The notes under the pieces: model-generated
Database searches by the model: none
Seen by the model: only the letters and a program-made list of their open reading frames with translations
What the model was told of the DNA's origin: nothing
Shown: piece by piece, positions 1 to 7,836 of the stretch
How positions within the stretch are numbered: the first letter of the stretch is position 1
Layout: each line of letters starts with the position of its first letter
NCBI GenBank assembly: GCA_965222015.1
Contig: CBDCTL010000024.1
Span: 992,001 to 1,056,000 of the forward strand
DNA from: JANQPX01 sp965222015
GTDB lineage: Bacteria > Pseudomonadota > Alphaproteobacteria > Geminicoccales > Geminicoccaceae
DNA length: 64,000 bases
Direction of reading: 5' to 3'
Made by a program: the position numbers and the translations under genes

Positions 1-603
1 CTTCTTGACTTCGACGATCTCACGGAGCGGCGCCTGGTCGCCGAGCATGGAGTAGATGCCCTCGACCACCACGATCTTGTTGCCGGGCTCCTTGGCGAGC
101 CGCGCGAGCCTGCGGTCGAGATCCTTCGGATCGTTGTGCCGGAAGCGGATCACCGTCGCCTGACCCATCTTGCAGGCATCGTAAATGCTGGCGTGGCTGT
201 CGGCGTCGATCAGGAGATAATCGTCCGGTCCGGCGACCGTCGAGATGATGCCGAGATTCGCCTGATAGCCGGTGGTGAAGACCATGCCGTGCTCACGGCC
301 GAAAAAGCCGGCGAGCGCCTGCTCCAGCGCCCGGTGGCCGCCATAGTGGCCGTTCGCGATCGAGGAACCGGTGGTGCCGGTGCCCAGCGTCTCGAGCGCG
401 GACACGGCGGCGCTGATGCAGCCGGCGTCGAAGGTGAGGCCGAGATAGTTGTTGGTGCCGGCGAGAAGGATGCGCTTCCTCTTGATCATCGCCTCGGTCG
501 GCGACAGCACGCGATCGATGCGCACGCGGAAGGGGTCGGCGCCGATCTCCTTCACGGCCCGGTGTGACTTGGCCAGGTGTTCGAACCGCTTGAACAACGA
601 CAT
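1..603 (-). CDS. spt: Serine palmitoyltransferase (alpha-oxoamine synthase), 3' end outside window
   Basis: PLP enzyme that condenses serine with a fatty acyl thioester to form 3-ketosphinganine, the first step of sphingolipid synthesis in the cytosol. Only residues 1-201 are in the window; the catalytic lysine lies beyond the edge. Visible family signatures are SPTEA near residue 35, GTGTTGSS near 73, the DADSHASIYDAC stretch around 142 and VEGIYSMLGD near 181, which match bacterial serine palmitoyltransferases rather than ALA or KBL synthases. The ATG at 603 has a strong Shine-Dalgarno (AAGGAGG) that overlaps the end of the acyl carrier protein gene, whose stop is 3 bp upstream. Last visible gene of the sphingolipid operon. 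Confidence 0.9.
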   Translation of the reverse strand, partial: MSLFKRFEHLAKSHRAVKEIGADPFRVRIDRVLSPTEAMIKRKRILLAGTNNYLGLTFDAGCISAAVSALETLGTGTTGSSIANGHYGGHRALEQALAGFFGREHGMVFTTGYQANLGIISTVAGPDDYLLIDADSHASIYDACKMGQATVIRFRHNDPKDLDRRLARLAKEPGNKIVVVEGIYSMLGDQAPLREIVEVKK

Positions 604-606
604 AGC

Positions 607-849
607 TCAGACTTCCTCCTTCAACCGACCTATGGTCTCGGCCAAATCGCCCACCGTTCTGATGTCGGGAATGAGATTCAACGGAATCGAAATATCCAGT
701 GTCTCTTCGAGTTCCATGATGACATCCATGATCGCGAGCGAATCGAGATCCAGCTCGGCCGCGATGTCGGTTTCGACATCGATCTCCTTGCCGGTCTTGT
801 CGACTTTCCGGAGCACGGCAATCACTTGATTAGCGAGATCTCGATCCAT
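607..849 (-). CDS. Acyl carrier protein of the sphingolipid operon
   Basis: 80-residue acyl carrier protein. The phosphopantetheine attachment serine is in the LDLDSLAIMD motif near residues 33-42; the rest is the usual four-helix acidic protein. Placed directly before serine palmitoyltransferase with a 3-bp gap, so it is probably the dedicated carrier that presents the long-chain acyl group, as described for the sphingolipid locus of Caulobacter. A 115-bp gap separates it from the upstream epimerase gene, so it could also have its own promoter. It differs from the housekeeping AcpP, which is normally beside fabF. Confidence 0.88.
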   Translation of the reverse strand: MDRDLANQVIAVLRKVDKTGKEIDVETDIAAELDLDSLAIMDVIMELEETLDISIPLNLIPDIRTVGDLAETIGRLKEEV

Positions 850-964
850 TCAGGACAGCTCGGACGCCTTTTCTCTATGTTCGATGGTCATCGGTCCTAG
901 CGGAGCGGGACGTGACAGTGCAAGGAAACGTCTCTTAGTCGAAGTCACAATTTGTTGCAATTTG

Positions 965-1909
965 TCACAACCATTTGTGCAATTGATACCATTCGACCGT
1001 TGCAGGAAAGCCGCGCTCGACGGCGATCGAGGGACGCCAGCCGGTGGCACTGCTGATCGCCGCGTTGTCGGCCACCCAGTCCTCGTGGGTAAGCTCCTGC
1101 ACTTTTTCCGCGGTCAGCATCGGCATGTAGCCTGGCAGGCGCCCGAGCACGCCGTTGGCGTGGCCGATCAGCCTTAGAAGTGGTTGAGGGACGCGGATTT
1201 TCAACACCTTCCTGTTCATCGCCCGTTCGCCCGCGGCGATCATCGAACGCCAGCCGTGGCCGCCCTCGGCACCGTCATGGAGCTCGAAAACGCATCGATC
1301 CGCTATCCTGCGATTCAGGACAGCCGCGATCGCGGTGGCGAGATCGTCGACATGAACGAGGGAAAAACGTGCACGCTCGCCACCGAGCATGGCGCCGACG
1401 CCACGGCTGATGCCCTTGAAGAAGGCGAGTGTCTCGCGGTCGCCGGGACCGTAGACGGCAGGCGGCCGGAGGATGGTCCAGGGGAGAGCTTCGCCGAAGG
1501 CGGCGATCGCCTCCTCGCCGGCACGCTTGCTCGCGGCGTAGGCGGAAAGACCGGGCTCGCGGGCGGCGAGCGACGAGACCAGAACCAGCTTCGGCGGTTT
1601 CGGGAGATCGGCCGCGAACCCCGCCAGATGGCGGGCGCCGTCCTCGTTGACGTCGAAGAAGGCGGCTCGGTTCTTCGCCTTGATCAGGCCCGCGAGATGG
1701 ACCACGGCGTCGACGCCGTCAAGAAGCTCTTCGATCGCGCGGTCGTCGCCGAGCGCGCCCCGTACCGTCTCCAGCCGTCCCGCCTCGACCTCGGCGTCCG
1801 GTGAGCGCCTGCGCACCAGGGCACGCACCGTGTCGCCCTGTCGGCAGAGCCGCTCGATCAGCCGCCGGCCGATGAACCCGCCGGCGCCGGTGACGGCGAT
1901 CCGGGCCAT
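965..1909 (-). CDS. NAD(P)-dependent epimerase/dehydratase, ceramide-reductase-like (CerR-type)
   Basis: 314-residue extended short-chain dehydrogenase. The N-terminal GAGGFIG glycine motif (residues 8-14) binds the dinucleotide, and YAASK near residue 124 supplies the catalytic Tyr and Lys. It starts 4 bp after the acyl-ACP synthetase stop and precedes the ACP and serine palmitoyltransferase. In Caulobacter the epimerase at this position reduces the 3-keto group of the ceramide or sphinganine intermediate, so this role is inferred from context; sequence alone supports only an SDR of the epimerase family. Confidence 0.82.
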   Translation of the reverse strand: MARIAVTGAGGFIGRRLIERLCRQGDTVRALVRRRSPDAEVEAGRLETVRGALGDDRAIEELLDGVDAVVHLAGLIKAKNRAAFFDVNEDGARHLAGFAADLPKPPKLVLVSSLAAREPGLSAYAASKRAGEEAIAAFGEALPWTILRPPAVYGPGDRETLAFFKGISRGVGAMLGGERARFSLVHVDDLATAIAAVLNRRIADRCVFELHDGAEGGHGWRSMIAAGERAMNRKVLKIRVPQPLLRLIGHANGVLGRLPGYMPMLTAEKVQELTHEDWVADNAAISSATGWRPSIAVERGFPATVEWYQLHKWL

Positions 1910-1913
1910 GACA

Positions 1914-3686
1914 TCAGTCGCCGGCCGCCATCACGAGCGGCCTGCCGGCGCTTTCCCCCTGGTCGGCGCCGGCGTAGAGGCCGTCCAGGTAGTTCTGCCT
2001 GGCGCGCGCGCGGCTGAGCTTGCCGGACGAGGTCATCGGCAGGCCGTGCGGCGGGACGAGCACGACTTCGCCGTCGACGGCGGCGGCGCGCGTCGCGGTC
2101 GCCTTGACGGACTTTCGGAGTTCCTCGCGCTGCTCGTCGTCGCGCTGCCGGCACTGGACCAGGATGACCACGCGCGGATCGCGCTCGGCGGCCTCGATGG
2201 AGAAAACGGCGACGTCGCCGCGGCGAAGGCCGGGCAGGGTTTCGACGGCCCACTCGACATCCTGCGGCCAGATGTTGCGGCCATTGACGATCATCAGGTC
2301 CTTGCTGCGCCCCGTGATCACCACCTCGCCGTCCACGAGGTAACCGAGATCGCCGGTGTCGAGCCAGCCATCCCGGAACACGCGGGCGCTGGCCTCCGGC
2401 TCACGGAAATAACCGGTCGCAATGCTCGGCCCCTTGACGAAGATGGCGCCGACCTGGCGGTCGGGAACGGCTTTGCCGTCGACGCCGCGGATCTCGATGA
2501 CATGCTCCGGCAGCGCCGGCCCGCAGAAAACGAAGCCGCGGCGCTCCGGCGGGTCCAGGTCCGGCCCGGCGGGCTTGGCCTCGTTGGCGTCCGCGAGGTG
2601 CTCGCGATCGATGACATCGACGTCGAGGCCGCGATCGAGCGGTGCGAAGCTGACCGCGAGGGTCGCTTCGGCCATGCCGTAGCTCGCGACGAACGCTTTC
2701 CGGTCGAAGCCGTGGGGCGCGAAGGTCTCGGCGAAGCGCTGCATCACCTGCGGCTGGATCATGTCGCCGCCGATGCCGGCCGCACGCCAGGTCGCGAGAT
2801 CGAAGCGCTGCGAGGCAGCGTTTTCCGCGCGCCTGCAGCAGAGGTCGTAGCCGAAGGTCGGGCTGTATGAGAGGGTGCCGCCATTGTCGCCGATCAGCCG
2901 CAGCCAGGTCAGCGAGCGCCGAGCGAAGTCCCGGGTCGCCAGGAAGTCGACGGAAAGCTGGCAGAGCAGCGGCGTCAGCATGAAACCGACCAGGCCCATG
3001 TCGTGATAGAGGGGCAGCCAGGACATGCCACGGTCCTCGGGCCCTATGTCGAGGCCGTGGCTCGCGATCGCATGGGCATTCGCCATCAGGCAGCGTTGGG
3101 GCACCTCGACGCCGAGCGGCCAGCGGGTGCTGCCGGACGAATATTGGAAATAGCAGGGATCGTCCTTGCCGAACGGACGAAGGTCGACGCCGTCGCCGGG
3201 CAGCCTCGCGAAACTGTCGGGCGTGCCGGTCGTCGGGCCGTCGCCGAGCCCGGCGGCCGCCTCCTCCAGAAAGCCGAGATAGGCTTCGGGCGCCATCGCG
3301 ACGGCGGCGCCCGAACTGTCGAGCAGGCGTCTCAGCTGCTCGACATAGGCTTCCCGCCCGCCGAGGCTCGCCGGAATCGGCACGACCACCGGGATCAGGC
3401 TCGCATATTGGCAGGCGAAGAACGCCGTCACGATGTCGGGATCGGTGTCGCCGAGCAGTGCCACCCGTGCGTGCGGCTCCAGGCCGAGGCGGATCAAGGC
3501 TCGCGCCATGTCCAGGGCCCGTTCGCGCATGGCCGCATAGCCGAGGCTCGTGGTCAGCTCGGCGCGCGCCGAGTAGAAATTGAACCCGGTGTCCCCTTTG
3601 GCCGCGTAGTCCAGCGCCTCCGTCAGCGTCTCGAAATCGGCGCGGCGGATGGGAAGTCGGCTGTTGTCGGTGGGCGTCGGCGTCAT
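1914..3686 (-). CDS. Fatty acyl-AMP ligase / acyl-ACP synthetase of the sphingolipid operon
   Basis: 590-residue adenylate-forming enzyme. Motifs seen: the P-loop-like YFQYSSGSTRWP (about residue 177), SYGMAEAT (about 335), DTGDLGYLVDG (about 440) and the SGKLSR lysine region near the C terminus (about 560). The family activates a fatty acid as acyl-AMP; beside an ACP gene the acceptor is probably ACP. I chose the ATG at 3686 because the longer reading frame begins with TTG at 3791 and adds 35 residues of low-complexity sequence ahead of the family start; neither start has a strong Shine-Dalgarno. First gene of the minus-strand sphingolipid operon. Confidence 0.86.
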   Translation of the reverse strand: MTPTPTDNSRLPIRRADFETLTEALDYAAKGDTGFNFYSARAELTTSLGYAAMRERALDMARALIRLGLEPHARVALLGDTDPDIVTAFFACQYASLIPVVVPIPASLGGREAYVEQLRRLLDSSGAAVAMAPEAYLGFLEEAAAGLGDGPTTGTPDSFARLPGDGVDLRPFGKDDPCYFQYSSGSTRWPLGVEVPQRCLMANAHAIASHGLDIGPEDRGMSWLPLYHDMGLVGFMLTPLLCQLSVDFLATRDFARRSLTWLRLIGDNGGTLSYSPTFGYDLCCRRAENAASQRFDLATWRAAGIGGDMIQPQVMQRFAETFAPHGFDRKAFVASYGMAEATLAVSFAPLDRGLDVDVIDREHLADANEAKPAGPDLDPPERRGFVFCGPALPEHVIEIRGVDGKAVPDRQVGAIFVKGPSIATGYFREPEASARVFRDGWLDTGDLGYLVDGEVVITGRSKDLMIVNGRNIWPQDVEWAVETLPGLRRGDVAVFSIEAAERDPRVVILVQCRQRDDEQREELRKSVKATATRAAAVDGEVVLVPPHGLPMTSSGKLSRARARQNYLDGLYAGADQGESAGRPLVMAAGD

Positions 3687-3842
3687 CAAATCGCACGCTT
3701 CGGACGGCGGGCGGTCCTCGGCGCTCCCGGTTTTGTGAAGGTTTCGTGGCAGCGGGCCGCTAGCATTACTGGCGGAATCGGTAGGCGGCAAGCCCCGAAT
3801 GCGTCGCTCCGGCGGGTCGGCCGGCGGTCTGCGATCGCCCGT

Positions 3843-5081
3843 TCAGCGGCCATGGCGAGCCCAGCGCATGGCCAGAAAGGAGAGCGTCCCCAGGAACGCG
3901 AAGCCGCCGACCAGCGGCAGCACCGTGCCGTCATAGGCGAGCCCGATCATCGCGCCGAGGGCCACGGCGAGCAGGGTCGTGACCGTCCCGATGGCGCTCG
4001 CGGCGACGCCGGCGATATGGCCGAGCGGCTCCATGGCAAGAGCGTTCAGATTGCCGAACAGCAGGCCGACGCAGAAGAACACGGCGAGCAGATAGAGCAT
4101 CAGCGACCATAGCGGCGGATGCCCGTTCAACGCGGCGGCGATGAGAAAAAACGACGACGAGATGGCGATGACGCCGATGATCGCGACCCTGGTCAGCGCG
4201 TCCATGCCGAGGCGCATCACCAGACGCGCGTTCAGGAGGGACGCAGCCGCCTGCGTGAGCGCGAGGGCTGCGAAATAGACGGGAAACAGGGCGCCCAGGC
4301 CATACTGCTCCTGCAGCATCTGGGCTGCCGTGCTCAAGAAGCCGAGGAACGCGCCGAGCACCAGGCCGGCCGCGAGCGCATAGCCGGTCGACGTCCGTTG
4401 TCGAAAGGTCTCGATCGCGCCGAGCGTGATCGCGCTGATCGAAAAGGGACGACGGTTTTCGGGCCGAAGTGTTTCCGGATGGCGAAGGATGAGCCAGATC
4501 CAGGCGATCAGCGCCACCCCCAGCAGCAGACCGAAGATCCAGCGCCAGGAGGCGAAGAGGAGGATCGTCTGCCCGATCGCCGGGGCCACGGTCGGCACCA
4601 GCAAAAACAGGGTCATGACCAGCGACATGACGCGCGCCATGGCCGCCCCGGCATAGCGATCGCGCACCATGGCGACCGTCACGATCCGCGGGCCGGCCAC
4701 GCCGAGCCCCTGCAGCACCCGTCCCGCCAGCATCATCGGGAAGGAGGTCGCGAAGATCGAGAACACCGAGCCCAGCGCATAGAGCGCGAGCCCCGCCTGG
4801 ATGGCGGGCTTTCGCCCGAAGCGGTCGGAGAGCGGCCCGTAGATCATCTGCCCGAGCCCGAGTCCGAGAAACAGCGCCGAGACCACCAGCTGCGCGCGGT
4901 TGTCGCTGCCGGCGCCGAGGTCGTCGCCGATCCTGCCGAGCGCCGGCAGCATGCTGTCGATCGAAAGGGCCACCAGCGACGTCAGCAGGGCCGCCAGCGC
5001 GACGAACTCGGCGGACGGTCCGCCACGGTCTCCGTCGGCCTGCTTTCGGGCGTCCTGCGATCGGGGCGTCGCTTCGTTCAA
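3843..5081 (-). CDS. Bcr/CflA family MFS drug efflux transporter
   Basis: 412-residue inner-membrane protein with about 12 hydrophobic segments starting near residue 28. The loop between segments 2 and 3 has the MFS signature GPLSDRFGRKPAIQ (about residues 80-93), and the segment-5 region has the drug/proton antiporter pattern with GLGVAGPRIVTVAMVRDRY. Both match the Bcr/CflA branch that exports drugs or small metabolites against protons. The N-terminal 25 residues are polar and cytosolic. It stands alone between the sphingolipid operon and pyrE; the substrate cannot be told from sequence. Confidence 0.88.
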   Translation of the reverse strand: MNEATPRSQDARKQADGDRGGPSAEFVALAALLTSLVALSIDSMLPALGRIGDDLGAGSDNRAQLVVSALFLGLGLGQMIYGPLSDRFGRKPAIQAGLALYALGSVFSIFATSFPMMLAGRVLQGLGVAGPRIVTVAMVRDRYAGAAMARVMSLVMTLFLLVPTVAPAIGQTILLFASWRWIFGLLLGVALIAWIWLILRHPETLRPENRRPFSISAITLGAIETFRQRTSTGYALAAGLVLGAFLGFLSTAAQMLQEQYGLGALFPVYFAALALTQAAASLLNARLVMRLGMDALTRVAIIGVIAISSSFFLIAAALNGHPPLWSLMLYLLAVFFCVGLLFGNLNALAMEPLGHIAGVAASAIGTVTTLLAVALGAMIGLAYDGTVLPLVGGFAFLGTLSFLAMRWARHGR

Positions 5082-5147
5082 CGACGCGACACGATGCCGG
5101 CAGGACGACCCGCTTCGCCGTTCGAGATCGGCTCGGTCATGGCGGGC

Positions 5148-5852
5148 TCAGGCCTGCAGCGCCATTTCGGCGATGCCGCCATGGGATGCGGACCAGTCGA
5201 GCGGCGCTTCCAGAAAGCGCTCGACCTGATCCAGTGTCGCCGCATCGAAATGGCCATGCTCCCGCGCGACCGCGAGCACGTCCTTCCAGGTGGCGAGATG
5301 GTGCAGGCGGAGGCCATGCCCGGCGAGGGTCGCTCGGGTTTCGGGAAAGACGTCATAGTAGAAGAGGACGATCGCGTGGCCGACCTCGGCGCCGGCCTGG
5401 CGAAGCGCATCCGCGAATTTGATCTTGCTGCCGCCGTCGGTGGTCAGATCCTCGACCAGGAGCACGCGCCTGCCCTCGACGCTGGCGCCTTCTATCTGGG
5501 CGTCCCGCCCGAAGCCCTTCGGTTTTTTCCGAACATAATACATCGGCAGCGAGAGACGCTCGGCGATCCAGGCGGCGAACGGAATGCCCGCGGTCTCGCC
5601 GCCGGCGATCCCGTCGAAAGCCTCGAAGCCGGCATCGCGCATGAGCGTCGCCGTGGCGAAATCCATCAGCGTCGATCGGATGCGCGGGTAGGAGATCAGC
5701 TTTCGGCAGTCGATATAGACCGGGCTCGCGAGGCCCGAGGTCAGCTTGTAGGGCTGATCCGGGCGAAAATGCACCGCCTCGATCTCCAGGAGCATCTTCG
5801 CGGTCAGCGCCGCCATCAAGGCCGGCTCGGGGAAGCTGGTGGCAAGCGACAT
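5148..5852 (-). CDS. pyrE: Orotate phosphoribosyltransferase
   Basis: 234-residue cytosolic enzyme that converts orotate and PRPP to orotidine monophosphate. The PRPP-binding signature VLLVEDLTTDGGSK is at about residues 130-143, with the KLTSG substrate loop near residue 36 and a YYVRKKPKGFG lysine-rich catalytic loop near 105. It lies directly downstream of pyrC (44-bp gap, same strand), so the two probably form a pyrimidine operon. Length is slightly above the family's roughly 215 because of a short N-terminal extension. Confidence 0.95.
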   Translation of the reverse strand: MSLATSFPEPALMAALTAKMLLEIEAVHFRPDQPYKLTSGLASPVYIDCRKLISYPRIRSTLMDFATATLMRDAGFEAFDGIAGGETAGIPFAAWIAERLSLPMYYVRKKPKGFGRDAQIEGASVEGRRVLLVEDLTTDGGSKIKFADALRQAGAEVGHAIVLFYYDVFPETRATLAGHGLRLHHLATWKDVLAVAREHGHFDAATLDQVERFLEAPLDWSASHGGIAEMALQA

Positions 5853-5896
5853 GGGCGCACTCCGGATTCACGGGCGGGAGGCCAGCTATAGCAGCT

Positions 5897-6937
5897 TCAG
5901 ACGACCCGCCAATAGAGGGGAAAGCCGGGATCGAAGACCGTGACCGGGCCAGCACCCGTCTCGATCTTTTCCGGGTAGCGCACGGGCTCTTCGCCCTTTT
6001 CGAGCGTGATCCGTTCCTCGTTCGGCGCCAGACCGTAGAACGCGGGGCCGAAGAGGGAGCAGAAACCCTCCATCTTGTCGAGCGCCCCTTCCTCCTCGAA
6101 GACGTGGGCGAGGCAGGAAAGCGTGTTGGGCGCGTTGAAGACGCCGGCGCAGCCGCAGGGCGCTTCCTTGGTGTGATCGGCGTGGGGCGCGCTGTCGGTG
6201 CCGAGGAAGAAGCGGGCATCGCCTGATGTGACGGCCTTTCTGAGGGCCTGTCGGTGGCGCGCTCGCTTGACGATCGGCAGGCAGTAATAATGGGGTTTGA
6301 TGCCGCCGACCAGGAGGTGGTTGCGGTCGATGATCAGATGATGCGGCGTCACCGTCGCGGCGAGTGCGCTCGCCGCCGATGACACATAAGCGACGGCGTT
6401 CTCGGTGGTGACGTGCTCCATCACCACCCTGAGCCCGGGCACGCGCCGGCGCACGGGATCGAGCACGCGCTCGATGAACACGGCCTCGCGATCGAAGATG
6501 TCGACCTCGGGATCGGTGACCTCGCCGTGGACGCATAGCGGCAGGCCGATTTCCGCCATTTTCTCCAATACGGGCAGCACCGCCTCGGTGTCGCGCACGC
6601 CACTATCCGAATTGGTGGTGGCGCCGGCGGGGTAGAGCTTGACCGCGCTGATCAGCCCTTCCGCGGCGGCGGTAGCGACGTCGTCGGGATCGGTGGTCTC
6701 GGTCAGATAGAGTGTCATAAGGGGTATCGTGCGGATGTCGGTCCGCTCGAGCGCCGCAAGAATGCGGTCCCTATAGGCGCGAGCGTCGTCGCCGCGCACG
6801 ACCGGCGGCACCAGATTGGGCATGACGATGGCGCGCCCGAAAGGCGCAAGCGAGGGCCGCGCGATCCCCTCCAGCATGGCGCCGTCGCGGAGGTGAAGGT
6901 GCCAGTCGTCGGGGAGGCGGAGGGTCAGGCGGTCCAT
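5897..6937 (-). CDS. pyrC: Dihydroorotase, class II (PyrC type)
   Basis: 346 residues, the usual length of class II dihydroorotase, which closes carbamoyl aspartate to dihydroorotate. The metal ligands are clear: HLHLRDG near the N terminus, the lysine to be carbamylated in AVKLYPAG (about residue 98), a VHGE histidine (about 138), EHVTT (about 176) and LGTDSAPH (about 248). The ATG at 6937 is preferred over a GTG at 6946 because it gives the standard MDRLTLRLPDDWHLHL start. Upstream partner of pyrE. Confidence 0.95.
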   Translation of the reverse strand: MDRLTLRLPDDWHLHLRDGAMLEGIARPSLAPFGRAIVMPNLVPPVVRGDDARAYRDRILAALERTDIRTIPLMTLYLTETTDPDDVATAAAEGLISAVKLYPAGATTNSDSGVRDTEAVLPVLEKMAEIGLPLCVHGEVTDPEVDIFDREAVFIERVLDPVRRRVPGLRVVMEHVTTENAVAYVSSAASALAATVTPHHLIIDRNHLLVGGIKPHYYCLPIVKRARHRQALRKAVTSGDARFFLGTDSAPHADHTKEAPCGCAGVFNAPNTLSCLAHVFEEEGALDKMEGFCSLFGPAFYGLAPNEERITLEKGEEPVRYPEKIETGAGPVTVFDPGFPLYWRVV

Positions 6938-7090
6938 GGCGATCACCGTGATGGGTATGTGCGGACCGTCTCTATCCTATCGGGCGGCCCGGCGTGAAGC
7001 CCAAAGCGGCCAAAGCCCTTCCGGCGCATTCAAGAGATCCTTCACCTTTCGGCGATAGCTTCTGAGGCCGCACAGTCCGGAGGTAAATTT

Positions 7091-7387
7091 ATGGTTGAAT
7101 TCAAGGAGAGAAGTTCCGACAATGTCGTCGATTTCGCCAGCAGGATGGAGACGAGTTTGTCCAGGCGCGTCGCGCATCACGGATCCGGCCTTCCGCCCGA
7201 CACGTTCCTCGCCCATGTGAGGAAGAACGATTCCCGCGTCATCGACTTCCGCCTGCCGTCCTTCGATGGCGAGAACCGGCGAAACCTCCAGATTCTCGGC
7301 ATTTCCTTCGCCATGGCGATCGCGCTGACCGCAACGGCCTCGGCGCTGGCCTTTCTGGGAAGCCGGTTTTTTTCGTTGTTCGCCTGA
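7091..7387 (+). CDS. Small protein with a C-terminal membrane anchor, unknown function
   Basis: 98 residues, not recognised. The first 70 residues are charged and soluble; residues 72-95 form one hydrophobic segment rich in Ala and Leu that ends at the C terminus, so it looks like a tail-anchored protein. A perfect GGAGGT Shine-Dalgarno at 7079-7084 sits 6 bp before the ATG, which is the main reason to accept it. It is divergent from pyrC and isolated from the RND operon. A reverse-strand frame over the same bases (6977-7531) has no such start. Confidence 0.6.
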   Translation: MVEFKERSSDNVVDFASRMETSLSRRVAHHGSGLPPDTFLAHVRKNDSRVIDFRLPSFDGENRRNLQILGISFAMAIALTATASALAFLGSRFFSLFA

Positions 7388-7403
7388 GGCCTCCCCGCCG
7401 GCG

Positions 7404-7423
7404 CGGGATTGAAGCGAATCCCG
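7404..7423 (+). terminator. Hairpin after the tail-anchored protein gene
   Basis: Perfect 7-bp stem CGGGATT/AATCCCG with a 6-nt loop, 16 bp after the stop at 7387. No U-tract follows, so it is either a Rho-type or mRNA-stabilising hairpin, not a standard intrinsic terminator. Confidence 0.35.
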
Positions 7424-7625
7424 ATCCGATACCAACACGACGTGCAAGTGACCGCTTTCTGGCGCTCCAATTGTTTCAACTAAAAGGCGCGCCGACTGGG
7501 CGGTGAGTTTTTTTAGGCATGCAGTGACCAAATACGGTGATCGGCGAAGTTGCTTGATACGTCGTCAGCGGACGATCGGCGGCGGCTCGTTCACCACATT
7601 TGCCCACCGAAGTCCTAACTTTTCC

Positions 7626-7758
7626 TTAACCTACCTCGGCCATACTGCTTCATGGTCCATGGGATCCTGGGAATCCGAGCATCGTCCACTGTTTTGGCGG
7701 ACGGGCGGATTCCCAGGGTCGCATGGACCTGATCTTCATTGTCGCTTGCTTGGGTTAA
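7626..7758. repeat. TTAACC/hairpin/GGTTAA element, copy 1
   Basis: 133-bp intergenic element. TTAACC at 7626-7631 and GGTTAA at 7753-7758 flank a long inverted repeat: left arm 7654-7677, right arm 7706-7729, 24 positions with 22 Watson-Crick pairs, one G-T and one G-G mismatch. The arms carry GAATC and GATTC (GANTC sites). The sequences between stem and flanks, and the loop, are not shared with the copies at 17053 and 54950. The rest of the 7388-7836 gap holds nothing else I can support. Confidence 0.85.
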
Positions 7759-7792
7759 GACATCGCGAAGACGGCGAAGTGAAGGTAGCGGT

Positions 7793-7818
7793 GACCGGCA
7801 AACAGGCGGAGGCCGGTC
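7793..7818 (-). terminator. Hairpin downstream of the RND operon
   Basis: 7-bp stem GACCGGC/GCCGGTC with a 12-nt loop, 19 bp beyond the stop of the minus-strand RND permease. No U-run, so only a weak terminator candidate. Confidence 0.35.
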
Positions 7819-7836
7819 AGCTTCGGCCTCGAGCGG

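Noticed and set aside
4119..5891. 590-codon plus-strand frame opposite the MFS, pyrE genes
   Set aside because: Antisense shadow typical of high-GC DNA: Arg/Asp/Gln-rich, no family motifs, no ribosome binding site, and both opposite genes are clear.
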